Below, in pieces: positions 36,328 through 44,982 of a stretch of DNA of 64,000 bases (position 1 is the stretch's first letter; the number at the start of each line of letters is the position of its first letter). The notes below the pieces were generated by a model. That model ran no database searches and was not told the DNA's origin. It was given only the letters and a program-made list of their open reading frames with translations. This DNA is from QHXW01 sp963752965 (GTDB taxonomy: Bacteria > Acidobacteriota > Terriglobia > Bryobacterales > Bryobacteraceae), in contig CAVWAJ010000014.1 of the NCBI GenBank assembly GCA_963752965.1, positions 592,785 to 656,784 on the forward strand, read 5' to 3'. The translations under genes were made by a program, and so were the position numbers.

Positions 36328-37536
36328 TCAGTGAAAGACCTCTTTCGTCAGGTTGGCGTTCAAATTGAACTTCCCAGCCGCTGATGTTGGGTAATTCGTT
36401 ATTTTCCACGGAACGAAGCCGTCCTTCTTGACGGTGAGGCTGCACGTGGTGCCGGGCACGAAGGAGACTGTTGCGGGAGTGGTGCCAACCGTGACTCCGT
36501 TGATCTCCACGGCTGCGCCCGCGGGGTCGGAGGTGATGGTGAGTTCGAATTTGGGGTCGGGTTCCGGGGGTTTGGGCCGAAGCGTCTCAGCTGCTTGCGG
36601 CGTCGGAGTAGAAGCCGAGCTTATCTGCGCACTTGCGCCCTTCTGACTTGCCGAGGCCAGCGGTAACACTCGCCTGTCCTGCGGTGGCGCGGAGGCTTGA
36701 CTCGATGCCGGTGTTTTGGCTGCCAACACAAACGGCAGTGGCACGATTGGCGGGGGGCCGAAGGAATTGGCAACGACTCCGGCAGATGGGGTGTCCAATG
36801 CGGCGGCAGCGCTGGACTGCTGTGGCGGTGTGTGATTGATGATCGCCTGACAAGCATCCTTCACGGAACTGCCAACCGCGCGTGTGGAATCGCTAAAGAT
36901 GTCATCCCCATCTCGGTTGAAAACGACAATCTTGTTGCGCCTTCGCGCGTAGCCCTTGCCACCCTCGTGGTCCAGGATGACCGCAAAATCGGCCCTCGCG
37001 GAGTTGTTGGTGATGGTGACGCTGGGGCACCGCTGGTTGAAGGTCTTGATGATCTCGGCGGTTTGAGGGCGAGCACCACCTGCGGTGTGCCCCGCTCCAC
37101 CCCAGCTTCCACTGCCATCGGAATTCGTGTGGCCTCCGGCGGCCCATCCGCCCCGTATCTCCCAGGATTGGCTGTCGCTGATGTAGACGCGGGTGATGCC
37201 GTCGTTGACGTGGGCGGGTTGAGTTGGCGGAGGCGACGGCGGGGCCGGTGTGCTGCGCGATGTCACGGCAGGTACCGGTGGGGTTGGACCGCCTCCAGTC
37301 TTGACGATCATCGCCGAAAGGACCTTATCCGACACGCCGGCATTTTTCAGCGCGATAATGTCATCGGCAGAGGGCGCATACCTCCCCTCCTGTTGATTGA
37401 CCATTCCGACGATGGTGTCCTCACCGATCCCGGCTTTCACGAGTTTCAGGATGGTGGCGTTGTCGAGGGCTGTCTCGCAGAACGCGACTGCGCAAATGAC
37501 AAGCGCGAGAAGCGTGATTTGAAGCAAGCGCATCAA
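36328..37536 (-). CDS. Secreted protein with C-terminal PEGA domain
   Basis: 402 aa. Signal peptide at residues 1-20 (LLQITLLALVICAVAFCETA). Residues 22-75 are a small helical domain ('NATILKLVKAGIGEDTIVGM', 'IALKNAGVSDKVLSAMI') seen in many acidobacterial secreted proteins. A Pro-rich linker follows, then a middle domain (VYISDSQSWEIRGGW; CPSVTITNNSARADFAVILD). The C-terminal 70 residues are a PEGA domain ('LTITSDPAGAAVEINGVTVG', 'PGTTCSLTVKKDGFVPW'). PEGA domains are surface-associated beta units. AAAGGA lies upstream of the start. First gene of a pair with the protease. Confidence 0.82.
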   Translation of the reverse strand: MMRLLQITLLALVICAVAFCETALDNATILKLVKAGIGEDTIVGMVNQQEGRYAPSADDIIALKNAGVSDKVLSAMIVKTGGGPTPPVPAVTSRSTPAPPSPPPTQPAHVNDGITRVYISDSQSWEIRGGWAAGGHTNSDGSGSWGGAGHTAGGARPQTAEIIKTFNQRCPSVTITNNSARADFAVILDHEGGKGYARRRNKIVVFNRDGDDIFSDSTRAVGSSVKDACQAIINHTPPQQSSAAAALDTPSAGVVANSFGPPPIVPLPFVLAAKTPASSQASAPPQDRRVLPLASASQKGASAQISSASTPTPQAAETLRPKPPEPDPKFELTITSDPAGAAVEINGVTVGTTPATVSFVPGTTCSLTVKKDGFVPWKITNYPTSAAGKFNLNANLTKEVFH

Positions 37537-37688
37537 GGATGTCCTTTCAAGGCGGCACTAAGCGCGCCGCGAACTGCCCAACCTATAGGTATTCTGAGTG
37601 GAATATGCTTTAGCGGCAATGCTAACAACGGATAGTATTGTTACTCATATTCTGTGGACCAATAGTATGCAGCCCCAGATGATGGGGC

Positions 37689-37910
37689 TTGAAGTCCGAG
37701 CACAGAATCGTCAGGGACTTGGCCCTGCGCATCCGCGAGCTGCGGCATGCAAAAGGCTGGTCCCAGGAGTATCTGGCAGAAGAGGCCGGGATTCACCGGA
37801 CGTATCTGGGCGGAATTGAGACCGCCCGTCGCAATCCGTCGCTGCGGAATCTGATCAGAATTGCTCGCGCCTTGGACGCAACGATGACGGGTCTGTTTCA
37901 TGACATGTAG
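37689..37910 (+). CDS. XRE-family HTH regulator (73 aa)
   Basis: A single helix-turn-helix domain: 'LRIRELRHAKGWSQEYLAEE', 'AGIHRTYLGGIETARRNPSL', 'LIRIARALDATMTGLF'. It has the compact form found in small stand-alone regulators and in restriction-modification controllers. Start is a TTG at 37689. Upstream there is an AT-rich segment with short repeats (ATAGTAT twice at about 37632 and 37663). No restriction genes are adjacent. Divergent from the PEGA gene. Confidence 0.8.
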   Translation: MKSEHRIVRDLALRIRELRHAKGWSQEYLAEEAGIHRTYLGGIETARRNPSLRNLIRIARALDATMTGLFHDM

Positions 37911-38307
37911 GCTGTCATCACACTCTCGGAATTGTTTAAGACGGTTGAGAAACGGGCTGAAGGCTTGCGGAAGAACGTAATGAAGGGGGCAGAGAGGCGG
38001 CAGCCCACGCCTTCCAGATAGTGATGTTTTCTAGTGGCGGGCCAGCCAGTCAACCGGTACCGAAGACGGATTGGATTCCAGAGTGGCGCAGGAGTAGCAC
38101 GTCGGCATTCTCCGAGAGTGAACGCTGGAAGCTCGTTTGGAAATCACGGTGACTGATCGCCTGCGCTTGGGAATCTGCCGAGGGCATTTCGGGGAGGCAC
38201 ATGCGCTTCTCAGTCCGAATTGGGCGCGCTTCCTAGAAGCGGACTTCCGGATCATCACCCCTGGTACACATCAACAAACTCGACGGGTTGGAGTGCCAGC
38301 CCTTTTG
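37911..38307. other. Intergenic region, no gene seen
   Basis: About 400 bases between the XRE gene and the 3' end of the next permease. No open frame has coding character and no clear terminator hairpin was found. Confidence 0.4.
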
Positions 38308-41034
38308 TTATTCCGATCGCAGCGCTTGCATTGGCTCAATGCCGGCCGCGCGGCGCGCAGGGATCAAACCCGCGATCAAAGCACACGCGGCCAGCAGCAC
38401 GACCGCGCCACCAAGCACCAGCGGATCGTGGCTCTTCACGCCGTAGAGCTGACTCGCCATTAAGTGGGTCGCCGCCAGCTCAAGCGGGATGCCGATGGCC
38501 AATCCGATAGCGATCAACATGAGAGCACTGCGCAGCACCATGGCCACCACTTGGCCACGCGCGGCGCCAAGTGCAATGCGGATACCGATTTCGCCCGTCC
38601 GCCGGGCAACCGAGTAGGCCGTAACGCCATAGAGCCCGATGCAAGCCAGCAGCAGCGCCAGAGCGCCAAAAGCAGACGTCAACCGCGCCATCAGCCGCTC
38701 CTTATTGAAGTTCAAGCTGACCAGTTCATCGAAAGTCAGAATGTCGAACACCGTGAGATTCGGCTCAACCTCCGCGATGGTCTTCCGCACCGTAGGCGCG
38801 AGGTTTGCCAGGTTCCCGGCAGCGTGCAATTCGATGGCGTTGATATAGTTCGAACCCGATGAATCCTGCCATTCCGCCGCCGATTCTTGCATCAGCGGCA
38901 AAAAGAACATAGGCCCCGCTGGCTCGTAGGGGTCCTCCCACTTAGCATCCCGGACGACGCCAACAATCTCGTAATCCAAACTGCGCTTGGCATCTCCTTG
39001 ACCAAAGTGGCGCCCCAGTGGGTTTTCATTCTTGAAATACTTCCGTGCAAAGGTCTCGCTAATCACTGCGATGTGGCGGGAAGCCGGCGTGTCGCGCTCG
39101 TCAATCAAACGCCCGCGTATCAGAGGGGTGCCAATGGTTTCAAAGTAGTGCGGGCTCACGCGGAGCCAGGACGAATAATCCCGGTCATCCTGCCGGGCAG
39201 GGAACGGGCGTCCCTCGATGGCGATCGCGTCTTCCCAATTGTTTCCGCTCATCGGCGCATACAACGAAAGGCTGGCGCTGCGCACACCGGGGATCTGCTC
39301 CAGCCGCTCGCGAAGCTGGCGATACGTGGCCGCGATTCTCTCTTGCCCGTAACCCCTGATAGCCGGATTCACCCGCACGATCAGCCGGTCCTTCGTTTCG
39401 AAACCAAAGCGCTGATGCTCAAGATTCCACAAGCTTTGGGATAACAGCCCTGCGCCGCCGAGAAGCACCAAAGACAGCATAGCTTGCACAACCACCAGAG
39501 ACCTCTGCGGAAACGTGGCGTGGGCTCCAGTGGTCCGGTTGCCTCCGCGCAGTGCTTCCACCGGATCCGGATGAGAAGAAATCCACGCGGGCAGCAAACC
39601 GAACACAATGCCGGTCACAAGCGAAAGCAGGAATGCAAAACCGAGCACAGGCAAAGAAGGAGTCCCATCGATCGGCACATACTTGGCTCCGTAGAACGCA
39701 AGCAACAGGATCGCACGCGCTCCTGCAATCGCCACGAGCAGCCCAGCCAAGCCGCCGAGCAGAGATAGGACCACACTTTCGGTCAGGCTTTGCATGATGA
39801 GCCGCCGCCGCGGCGCCCCAAGCGCCACACGCACTGCATTCTGAACGCGGCTGGCCGCCCTGCGCGCCAGCAGCATCGTGGCGAGATTCGCGCAGGCAAT
39901 GAGCAGCACCAACCCAGAAGCCACAAGAAGCATCTTCAGAATGTCGGATTCTTCCCGCCGCATGCGCGCGACGCCTCCGCCGCCCGGTGCCAGATGAATG
40001 CGCTCTCGCGCAATAGCTTTCGCATCTTCTACGTTAAGTTGCGACCCCGCCTGAGCCGTCATCCATTGCTTCAGTTCCACATTGAGCTCGGCCTCTACTG
40101 TCGCTGCTTGCACACCCGGCTTGAACCGGCCAATGATATAGAGCCAGTGGTCGCCCGTGTTCTTCAACATCGAGTTCTCGCCGCGCATCGCTGGCTCAAT
40201 GGCTAGCGGAATCCAGAAATCCGGGGGCTCCGGACGCAGCGTATCTCCGAAGAACCCTGGAGGTGCGATGCCGACTACTGTAACTTCTGTGCCATCAATC
40301 ACAAACACCGAGCCGATAATGGCCGGATCGAGAGCGTGGTGCTGCTGCCAGGCGTGGTAACTCATCACGGCTACCGGTGTCGCACCCGCCACATCGTCTG
40401 CCCGCCGGATCGCCCGGCCCACGTAGGCCGGAACTCCGAACATGGTGAAATAGTTCCCGGAAACAAATTGGCTCGTGAACGGTTGCGCGATGGCCGAGGC
40501 TCCCGCGCGGCGCACGCTGACAAGATGGTCACTCGCCTCGAACGCCGCCATCTCGCTGAACTCCGGCGTGTGATCCCTTAGGTGCTGGTAGAGTGGATAA
40601 GAAAAAATGCTGTGGTTACCCTGATACCCGCCGATATTGCAGCAGTTCATGCCATCGCCCACCCTATACAGCGTCTTCGGATCGCTCACCGGCAGCGACT
40701 TCAGCATCACCGCATGCACCAGCGTGAAAACCGCCGTGTTTGCCCCAATGCCCAGCGCCAGCGTGAGTACACAGACCAGCGTGAATGCCTTGTTCTTGCG
40801 TAACTGCCGCGACGCGTAGCGTAGATCCTGCCACAGATGGTCCAGCCACATCCAGCGCCCGGCTTCATAGAAACGCTCTTCAATGCTCATGATGTTCCCC
40901 ACGTTGCGCTGCGCCATGGCACGCGCGTCTTGGTCGTTGAATCCCTGCTCACGCAGCCGGTCGGCCTCCAGTTCCAGGTGCGCACGCAGTTCTTCGGAGA
41001 AGTCGCACTGATTCCGCTTGCGACGCAAGAACAT
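38308..41034 (-). CDS. ADOP-type ABC permease (PadR-linked, 4)
   Basis: 908 aa from ATG 41034, with GGAGGG placed before it at the end of padR; the in-frame ATG 41097 is inside padR and rejected. N-terminal domain 'CDFSEELRAHLELEADRLRE' and 'AMAQRNVGN', TM1 'LTLALGIGANTAVFTLVHAV', FtsX block 1 (CANLATMLLARRAASRVQNA), MacB domain 2, FtsX block 2 (YSVARRTGEIGIRIALGAAR), ending 'AAGIEPMQALRSE'. Of the paralogues here it looks most like the one at 7.9-10.6 kb (both have a 'DxxCCN' segment after TM1 and an 'EPEFWIPL'-like stretch), suggesting a more recent common ancestor. Confidence 0.88.
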   Translation of the reverse strand: MFLRRKRNQCDFSEELRAHLELEADRLREQGFNDQDARAMAQRNVGNIMSIEERFYEAGRWMWLDHLWQDLRYASRQLRKNKAFTLVCVLTLALGIGANTAVFTLVHAVMLKSLPVSDPKTLYRVGDGMNCCNIGGYQGNHSIFSYPLYQHLRDHTPEFSEMAAFEASDHLVSVRRAGASAIAQPFTSQFVSGNYFTMFGVPAYVGRAIRRADDVAGATPVAVMSYHAWQQHHALDPAIIGSVFVIDGTEVTVVGIAPPGFFGDTLRPEPPDFWIPLAIEPAMRGENSMLKNTGDHWLYIIGRFKPGVQAATVEAELNVELKQWMTAQAGSQLNVEDAKAIARERIHLAPGGGGVARMRREESDILKMLLVASGLVLLIACANLATMLLARRAASRVQNAVRVALGAPRRRLIMQSLTESVVLSLLGGLAGLLVAIAGARAILLLAFYGAKYVPIDGTPSLPVLGFAFLLSLVTGIVFGLLPAWISSHPDPVEALRGGNRTTGAHATFPQRSLVVVQAMLSLVLLGGAGLLSQSLWNLEHQRFGFETKDRLIVRVNPAIRGYGQERIAATYRQLRERLEQIPGVRSASLSLYAPMSGNNWEDAIAIEGRPFPARQDDRDYSSWLRVSPHYFETIGTPLIRGRLIDERDTPASRHIAVISETFARKYFKNENPLGRHFGQGDAKRSLDYEIVGVVRDAKWEDPYEPAGPMFFLPLMQESAAEWQDSSGSNYINAIELHAAGNLANLAPTVRKTIAEVEPNLTVFDILTFDELVSLNFNKERLMARLTSAFGALALLLACIGLYGVTAYSVARRTGEIGIRIALGAARGQVVAMVLRSALMLIAIGLAIGIPLELAATHLMASQLYGVKSHDPLVLGGAVVLLAACALIAGLIPARRAAGIEPMQALRSE

Positions 41035-41036
41035 AT

Positions 41037-41393
41037 TCAGCCCTCCATGGTTTCCGGCCCCAGCACACGCCCGATGGCTGTGGCCAGTTTCCGCCACTGG
41101 CTGGTCTCGTGCGCCAGTTGCTTACGGCCGTCTTTGGTGAGCGAGTAGAACCTCGCTTTGCGATTATTCGAGGAAATCCCCCACTTCGCAGCGATCCACC
41201 CCTTCGTCTCCAGGCGCTGCAAGGCGGGGTAAAGCGCTCCATGATCCACCAGCAGAACGTCCTCAGACTGTTCCTGTATGGCCCGTGCGATCCCCTGGCC
41301 GTGCTGCGGCCCGAATAGCAACGTGCGTAGTATAAGCAGGTCCAGCGTGCCCTGGAGCAACGCAATGCGGTCTTCGTCTTCTCGGGTTAGCAT
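41037..41393 (-). CDS. PadR-family transcriptional regulator (ADOP partner 4)
   Basis: 118 aa. 'GTLDLLILRTLLFGPQHGQG', 'DHGALYPALQRLETKGWIAA', wing 'NNRKARFYSLTKDGRKQLAHE'. The stop and the permease ATG are two bases apart. The regulator differs in having 'LVDHGALYPAL' instead of the usual VEEG. Confidence 0.88.
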   Translation of the reverse strand: MLTREDEDRIALLQGTLDLLILRTLLFGPQHGQGIARAIQEQSEDVLLVDHGALYPALQRLETKGWIAAKWGISSNNRKARFYSLTKDGRKQLAHETSQWRKLATAIGRVLGPETMEG

Positions 41394-41401
41394 TCAACCT
41401 G

Positions 41402-41433
41402 AGTATCCGTCTGTTTGGGTTAGATGTCAACCC
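41402..41433 (-). promoter_or_regulatory. padR 4 promoter with inverted repeat over the -35
   Basis: On the minus strand TTGACA (41430-41425), 17-base spacer, GATACT (41407-41402), ending nine bases from the padR start at 41393, so the mRNA would be nearly leaderless. The inverted repeat GGGTT-N7-AACCC (41417-41421 and 41429-41433) covers the -35 element. Confidence 0.55.
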
Positions 41434-41502
41434 GACGGGCACCTCCTCCTGGGGCGCTCATGGCGACTCGGTTCTTCATGGCGATCGAGGAAGTTTGGCT
41501 GA

Positions 41503-42187
41503 ATACTGGGAAGCCGGCACCGCATTGGCGAAGTTCCGGAATTGCCGTCATATTCGAGTCCATGGTACGGCGAGCTGCCAGTACTGTCGGCGTCCGGGGC
41601 GATCACCGTTCTGGAAGCTTACCCCGCCGAGACTTACGGCCACCTTGGTCTCACCCCGCGGTTTCGGGAAGCGCACACGGGAAGGGCGGAGGAGCCAAGC
41701 GCGGGCGATCCAGTCCTGGTGTGAGCGCAATGGCGTTGAGTTGCAGCGGGAGTTGGCCGCCGATATCGAGAGTGGCTTTGGCGATGCGAGCTCGGGGGAG
41801 GACACCTTCGACGCTTTTATTGGGCTGCTCGGAATGATCGAGGCGGTTTGCGATCCGGCTCGGTGCGTGGCTCCGGAAGATCCAGCCGTGCGAGACATCG
41901 AGGGCTGGACTCTCGGAACCGATCCTGCAAGTATCCGCCAACATCCGGCATCCCGCGGAGCAGTGCGTCCAAGAAGCCAGGCGACGAAGGAGTTCCGCCG
42001 CGAAGCAACAACCGCCAAGACTCCCGCTGAAGAGGGTCGCGATCGAGTGTGTCCGGCGTGCCAGCGGAAGAGATTCGTGCGGTGGCCTTGGGGCTGGGAT
42101 GGCCATGCCGCGCACGGTTGCCCAGGCATACCGGGCGATACGCCGGAGGAGCGAAAGCGGAATTACCGGGAGCGATATCTCGGCTAG
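41503..42187 (+). pseudogene. Remnant of a DUF429-like (RNase H-fold) protein with zinc-ribbon-like tail
   Basis: Two frames are needed. The first carries 'SPWYGELPVLSASGAITVLE' and 'AYPAETYGHLGLTPRF', resembling the VxExYPa block of DUF429 proteins. The second, joined at about 41662-41668, carries 'GKRTREGRRSQARAIQSWCE' and 'EDTFDAFIGLLGMIEAV', the DUF429-like DAF(D/I) helix. The tail 'RVCPACQRKRFVRWPWGWDG' and 'TPEERKRNYRERYLG' is a small Cys-containing module that is intact. The N-terminal third is not recoverable (a stop at 41500-41502 closes the frame). The gene has therefore decayed by at least one frameshift and a 5' loss. Confidence 0.55.
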
Positions 42188-42485
42188 TCAATTGCGGGAA
42201 CGCTCGGGAGGGCCTTCATTTTCGCCGTCCTTGGACTTCATGCTCTTTAACTTCGTGCGAACGCAATCATCATGAGGCGCCGCCACCGGCCGCTACACTG
42301 CGCTCGGGTGGCGCTTCGCGCCTCCCTCGCTCCGTTCGCGGCCTAGTCCGGTCGAGTGCTGCTTGATTTCCGGTGCGGCAGGATTGTGCGTACCAATTGA
42401 GTAGCGGTTGCCGACTTACCTAGCCGCACTCGGTAGTCTCGTGGCTCCGATGCCGGACTGCAGCATGTTCGAGCATTGACTCTTC
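42188..42485. other. Intergenic region, possible element edge
   Basis: About 300 bases with no gene. A short GC-rich inverted segment (GGCGCTTCGCGCC at 42311-42323) is present. It may contain the left boundary of the tRNA-Arg element, but I found no copy of the tRNA 3' end here. Confidence 0.35.
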
Positions 42486-43073
42486 ATGAGTGTCGGACCA
42501 AACTGGATTCGAATGACGTATCCGACGTATCCGACCCATCTTGCACGAGCCCGCAGACGGCGCCTCCGTGCATACATGGTTCTGGACGACGGCCTCCGGT
42601 ATTTCGCGACGTACATTCCCGGCGGAGTGCATAACCTGATCACTCTGGCGCGACTGTCCAAGGACGAAAAGGTAAGGCAGTTGGCCGTTCTCTGGAACTC
42701 CCTTCCGCGTAAAGACCACCGCACCGTCAACCTTGACCGGCTCTGCTTATTAGATGCCGAGGTCTCACCAGGCATGGTGTTGGCCAGCATCGCGGAAACT
42801 GCCTACGACCTGGATATCGATGTTTCCGAACTAATCGGCGCCATTGATGCTATCCCCAATGCGGCAAGAGAAGAAAGCCGCCGAGCACGCACAGGGAGTT
42901 GGCGCGACCGTGAGCGATGCTTCCGGCGGGATGACCTAGTTCGTGGCCCGAACACCGCGAGCGCCGCCGATCCCGATTCGGAGCTGGAGCCGATCGAGAA
43001 GGAGACAATGGAATTCACTCGCATGCTTAAGCGAGGGCTGCAACGCGAGCGCCGCCAGCAAGGGGTACGATAA
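42486..43073 (+). CDS. Hypothetical protein of the tRNA-Arg element (195 aa)
   Basis: The coding-like part begins near residue 30 (AYMVLDDGLRYFATYIPGGV), so ATG 42576 is an alternative start to 42486. The middle reads 'LITLARLSKDEKVRQLAVLW' and 'LDRLCLLDAEVSPGMVLASI', and the C-terminal third is charged and helical. The stop overlaps the next ATG (TAATG), indicating coupling. No recognised domain. Confidence 0.6.
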   Translation: MSVGPNWIRMTYPTYPTHLARARRRRLRAYMVLDDGLRYFATYIPGGVHNLITLARLSKDEKVRQLAVLWNSLPRKDHRTVNLDRLCLLDAEVSPGMVLASIAETAYDLDIDVSELIGAIDAIPNAAREESRRARTGSWRDRERCFRRDDLVRGPNTASAADPDSELEPIEKETMEFTRMLKRGLQRERRQQGVR

Positions 43074-43645
43074 TGCCGGCTCTTTGGGCACCGCGCCACG
43101 GCTACCCCAGAGATTCTACGGAACAGAACCGGCCCGCGGATCAGAAGCATCAAGGCCGTACTGGCAATGCGGCCGAAGTGCAAGCCAAGCGCATGCCCGA
43201 GCCAGAGCTTCCCAAGTGGGCTGAAGACGTTCTCGCCCGGCCAACCCCGCAATCGGTTTACGACGAGGTGATGTTGGCGCCGAAGGTCAGCAAGGTGCGG
43301 CCAGCGCGTGTGCCGACGCCATGGGACGTTCGGGTCTGCGATTTGGTGATTCGGCTCCGTCAAGAATGGGAGCTCTCGCAAACGCAGTTCGCCCGACTAT
43401 GCAACGTGAGCCTCCGCACGGTGAAGCGCTGGGAGGCGCATGGTGGCAGACCGATGGAGCGCACCCGCACTTTGCTCGGGATCTTCGTGAAGAACGTCGA
43501 GAGACACGGGCTAGAAGCGTTTCGCGAGCGTTACGTTCGTGAGGAGCCCCGGTACCACAAGTCTGGCCCGGCTCATCGCTTGGCCGAAAACGCCTTTGAT
43601 TCTCGGGTGGCGGGAGACAGCCCGCCGGCATTCCCTGTGGCCTGA
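43073..43645 (+). CDS. HTH (XRE-like) DNA-binding protein (190 aa)
   Basis: The N-terminal 80 residues are disordered (Pro/Lys-rich). Residues ~85-140 form a helix-turn-helix: 'VCDLVIRLRQEWELSQTQFA', 'RLCNVSLRTVKRWEAHGGRP', 'RTRTLLGIFVKNVERHG'. It resembles the antitoxin-type XRE domain where the recognition helix is SLRTVKRWE. The last 40 residues are disordered. It overlaps the preceding gene by one base. It probably regulates the element, or partners the preceding protein as an antitoxin; the pair has the size of a toxin-antitoxin pair but no toxin fold was recognised. Confidence 0.6.
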   Translation: MPALWAPRHGYPRDSTEQNRPADQKHQGRTGNAAEVQAKRMPEPELPKWAEDVLARPTPQSVYDEVMLAPKVSKVRPARVPTPWDVRVCDLVIRLRQEWELSQTQFARLCNVSLRTVKRWEAHGGRPMERTRTLLGIFVKNVERHGLEAFRERYVREEPRYHKSGPAHRLAENAFDSRVAGDSPPAFPVA

Positions 43646-43839
43646 CGAAAGAGGCGGCGTTCTGATCGCCGACAATCGGCACCTCCTATGACTGCGTCCC
43701 TTACCGGCCGGAATGTGCTCGCCGGTTCCGAATGGTGGTGCAGCGTGAAACGATGTGGTAATTGTTGCTCGTGGACGCTTGGAATCTTTGATGAACTCTT
43801 GGTCATTAAATTCCGGCGGAAGCGGTTAGGAGACCGGCA

Positions 43840-44322
43840 ATGCCTAGAATGCCCTCTTCACTGCCGATCGGCAGTCCAAATTGCGACCTTCGTCTGCCGC
43901 AGGAAGCGTTGACCTTCCGGATGAGGAATTCTCCGCCCTTAACCACCCCCAAGTACCTGGGTGCGATCAACATTACGGCCTGGCTGTATCGGGACGCGAC
44001 GGGAGTTGAGAGGATTCAAGTGAACCCAAACACTACCATCGCGGAATTACTTAGGCAATTCGGTCCTGCACAGACGCCCGATGCAGAGGTCGGCATTCAC
44101 TCGGAGGGAAAAGCCGCGGAGTGGTTCCGGACACGCCCTGACCTCCGCGTTTTGCAGATTTTCTCCGAACGAATTCCATGCCCGATAATGTGCGCACCCA
44201 TGCTGCGACACTACTTTCCCGGCGTGCCCTGGTACTATTACTTCGACCGGAACTCGTGGTGGCAGGCAGGGAAACTTCTCAAGACGGCTGGAGAAGTCCT
44301 GAAGAGCGCGTACGGGCTCTAG
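43840..44322 (+). CDS. Deaminase-fold-like protein, stand-alone
   Basis: 160 aa, with AGGAGA before the ATG. The pattern 'GIHSEGKAAEWF' (H87-x-E89) followed by 'LQIFSERIPCPIMCAPML' (P113-C114 and C118) matches the zinc-binding H-x-E ... P-C-x(n)-C signature of the cytidine-deaminase superfamily, in the style of toxin deaminases with an (F/Y)SE(R)xPC block. The spacing between the cysteines is three residues (CPIMC) rather than the usual two, so activity is uncertain. No secretion signal or delivery domain is present. An aromatic segment 'WYYYFDRNSWW' follows. It may be a cytoplasmic nucleic-acid or nucleotide deaminase used in defence or element control. Confidence 0.5.
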   Translation: MPRMPSSLPIGSPNCDLRLPQEALTFRMRNSPPLTTPKYLGAINITAWLYRDATGVERIQVNPNTTIAELLRQFGPAQTPDAEVGIHSEGKAAEWFRTRPDLRVLQIFSERIPCPIMCAPMLRHYFPGVPWYYYFDRNSWWQAGKLLKTAGEVLKSAYGL

Positions 44323-44679
44323 CGAGACATTGCACTAGGGTGGGATGGATCGCTCCAAGGCAGCGTCGCAGCGAATGACGCCCCCCCCTCCGCCCCGAAT
44401 CCAGTGCCGCCCTCCAGTGCCAAACTGTGGCAAAAAGGGTGGGGACTGGGTGGCGGAGCGCCGACGGGCCGCAGTGCAGATTGGCGTTTTGTGTGGTTAT
44501 TCGCCCTAGCGCACAGAGAGTCGAGGTGACCGAGGCGACACCTAGAATCAACGGGTTCGGGACGAGGCGGAATTCCGAGTCGGGCCGAGTTGACGAAATG
44601 GGCTCCAATCCACGACCGAAGTGCCGCTGTAACACGCGCGGTGCGAGGCCGTGGCGGCCTTTGAACAAGAATCCTTCGA

Positions 44680-44966
44680 ATCACCACTTCACAGTTGATC
44701 ACCGACGCTGGTGATCAAGTAAGTGGCATGTAATTCAGTGAGCTAGCAACGAAATCACCGAATCACCAGTTTTTTCGGAACATATAACACACGTGTACCC
44801 ACACACGACGCGCGCGCGTTAGTGCATAGAGCATGGGCCTTCTGTAGTACTAGTAGTCTGTTTTCTAAAAGAGTGGTGATATGGTGATAGTAAGGAGTAA
44901 GTACAATGTTACCTTGGGCTTAACTTGATCACCAGGAGTGGTGATCACTGGAGATCCTGGTGATCA
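44680..44966. repeat. Iteron-like cluster of ATCACC/GGTGAT repeats, possible replication origin
   Basis: At least ten copies of ATCACC or its complement in under 290 bases: 44680, 44698, 44710, 44754, 44762, 44875, 44883, 44928, 44940 and 44959 (starts). About half extend to the 8-mer TGATCACC/GGTGATCA. The cluster flanks an AT-rich part and an alternating purine/pyrimidine tract (CACACGTGTA..CGCGCGCG, 44790-44818). It lies directly behind the 3' end of the helicase-like gene. By chance such a hexamer would occur well under once in this length. An origin or a multi-site operator fits. Confidence 0.6.
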
Positions 44967-44982
44967 CAATTTGCCTCGTGGT

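Noticed and set aside
42486..43645. A toxin-antitoxin pair
   Set aside because: The overlap and the HTH protein in second place fit the layout, but the first protein shows no toxin fold that I recognise, so it is left as hypothetical.
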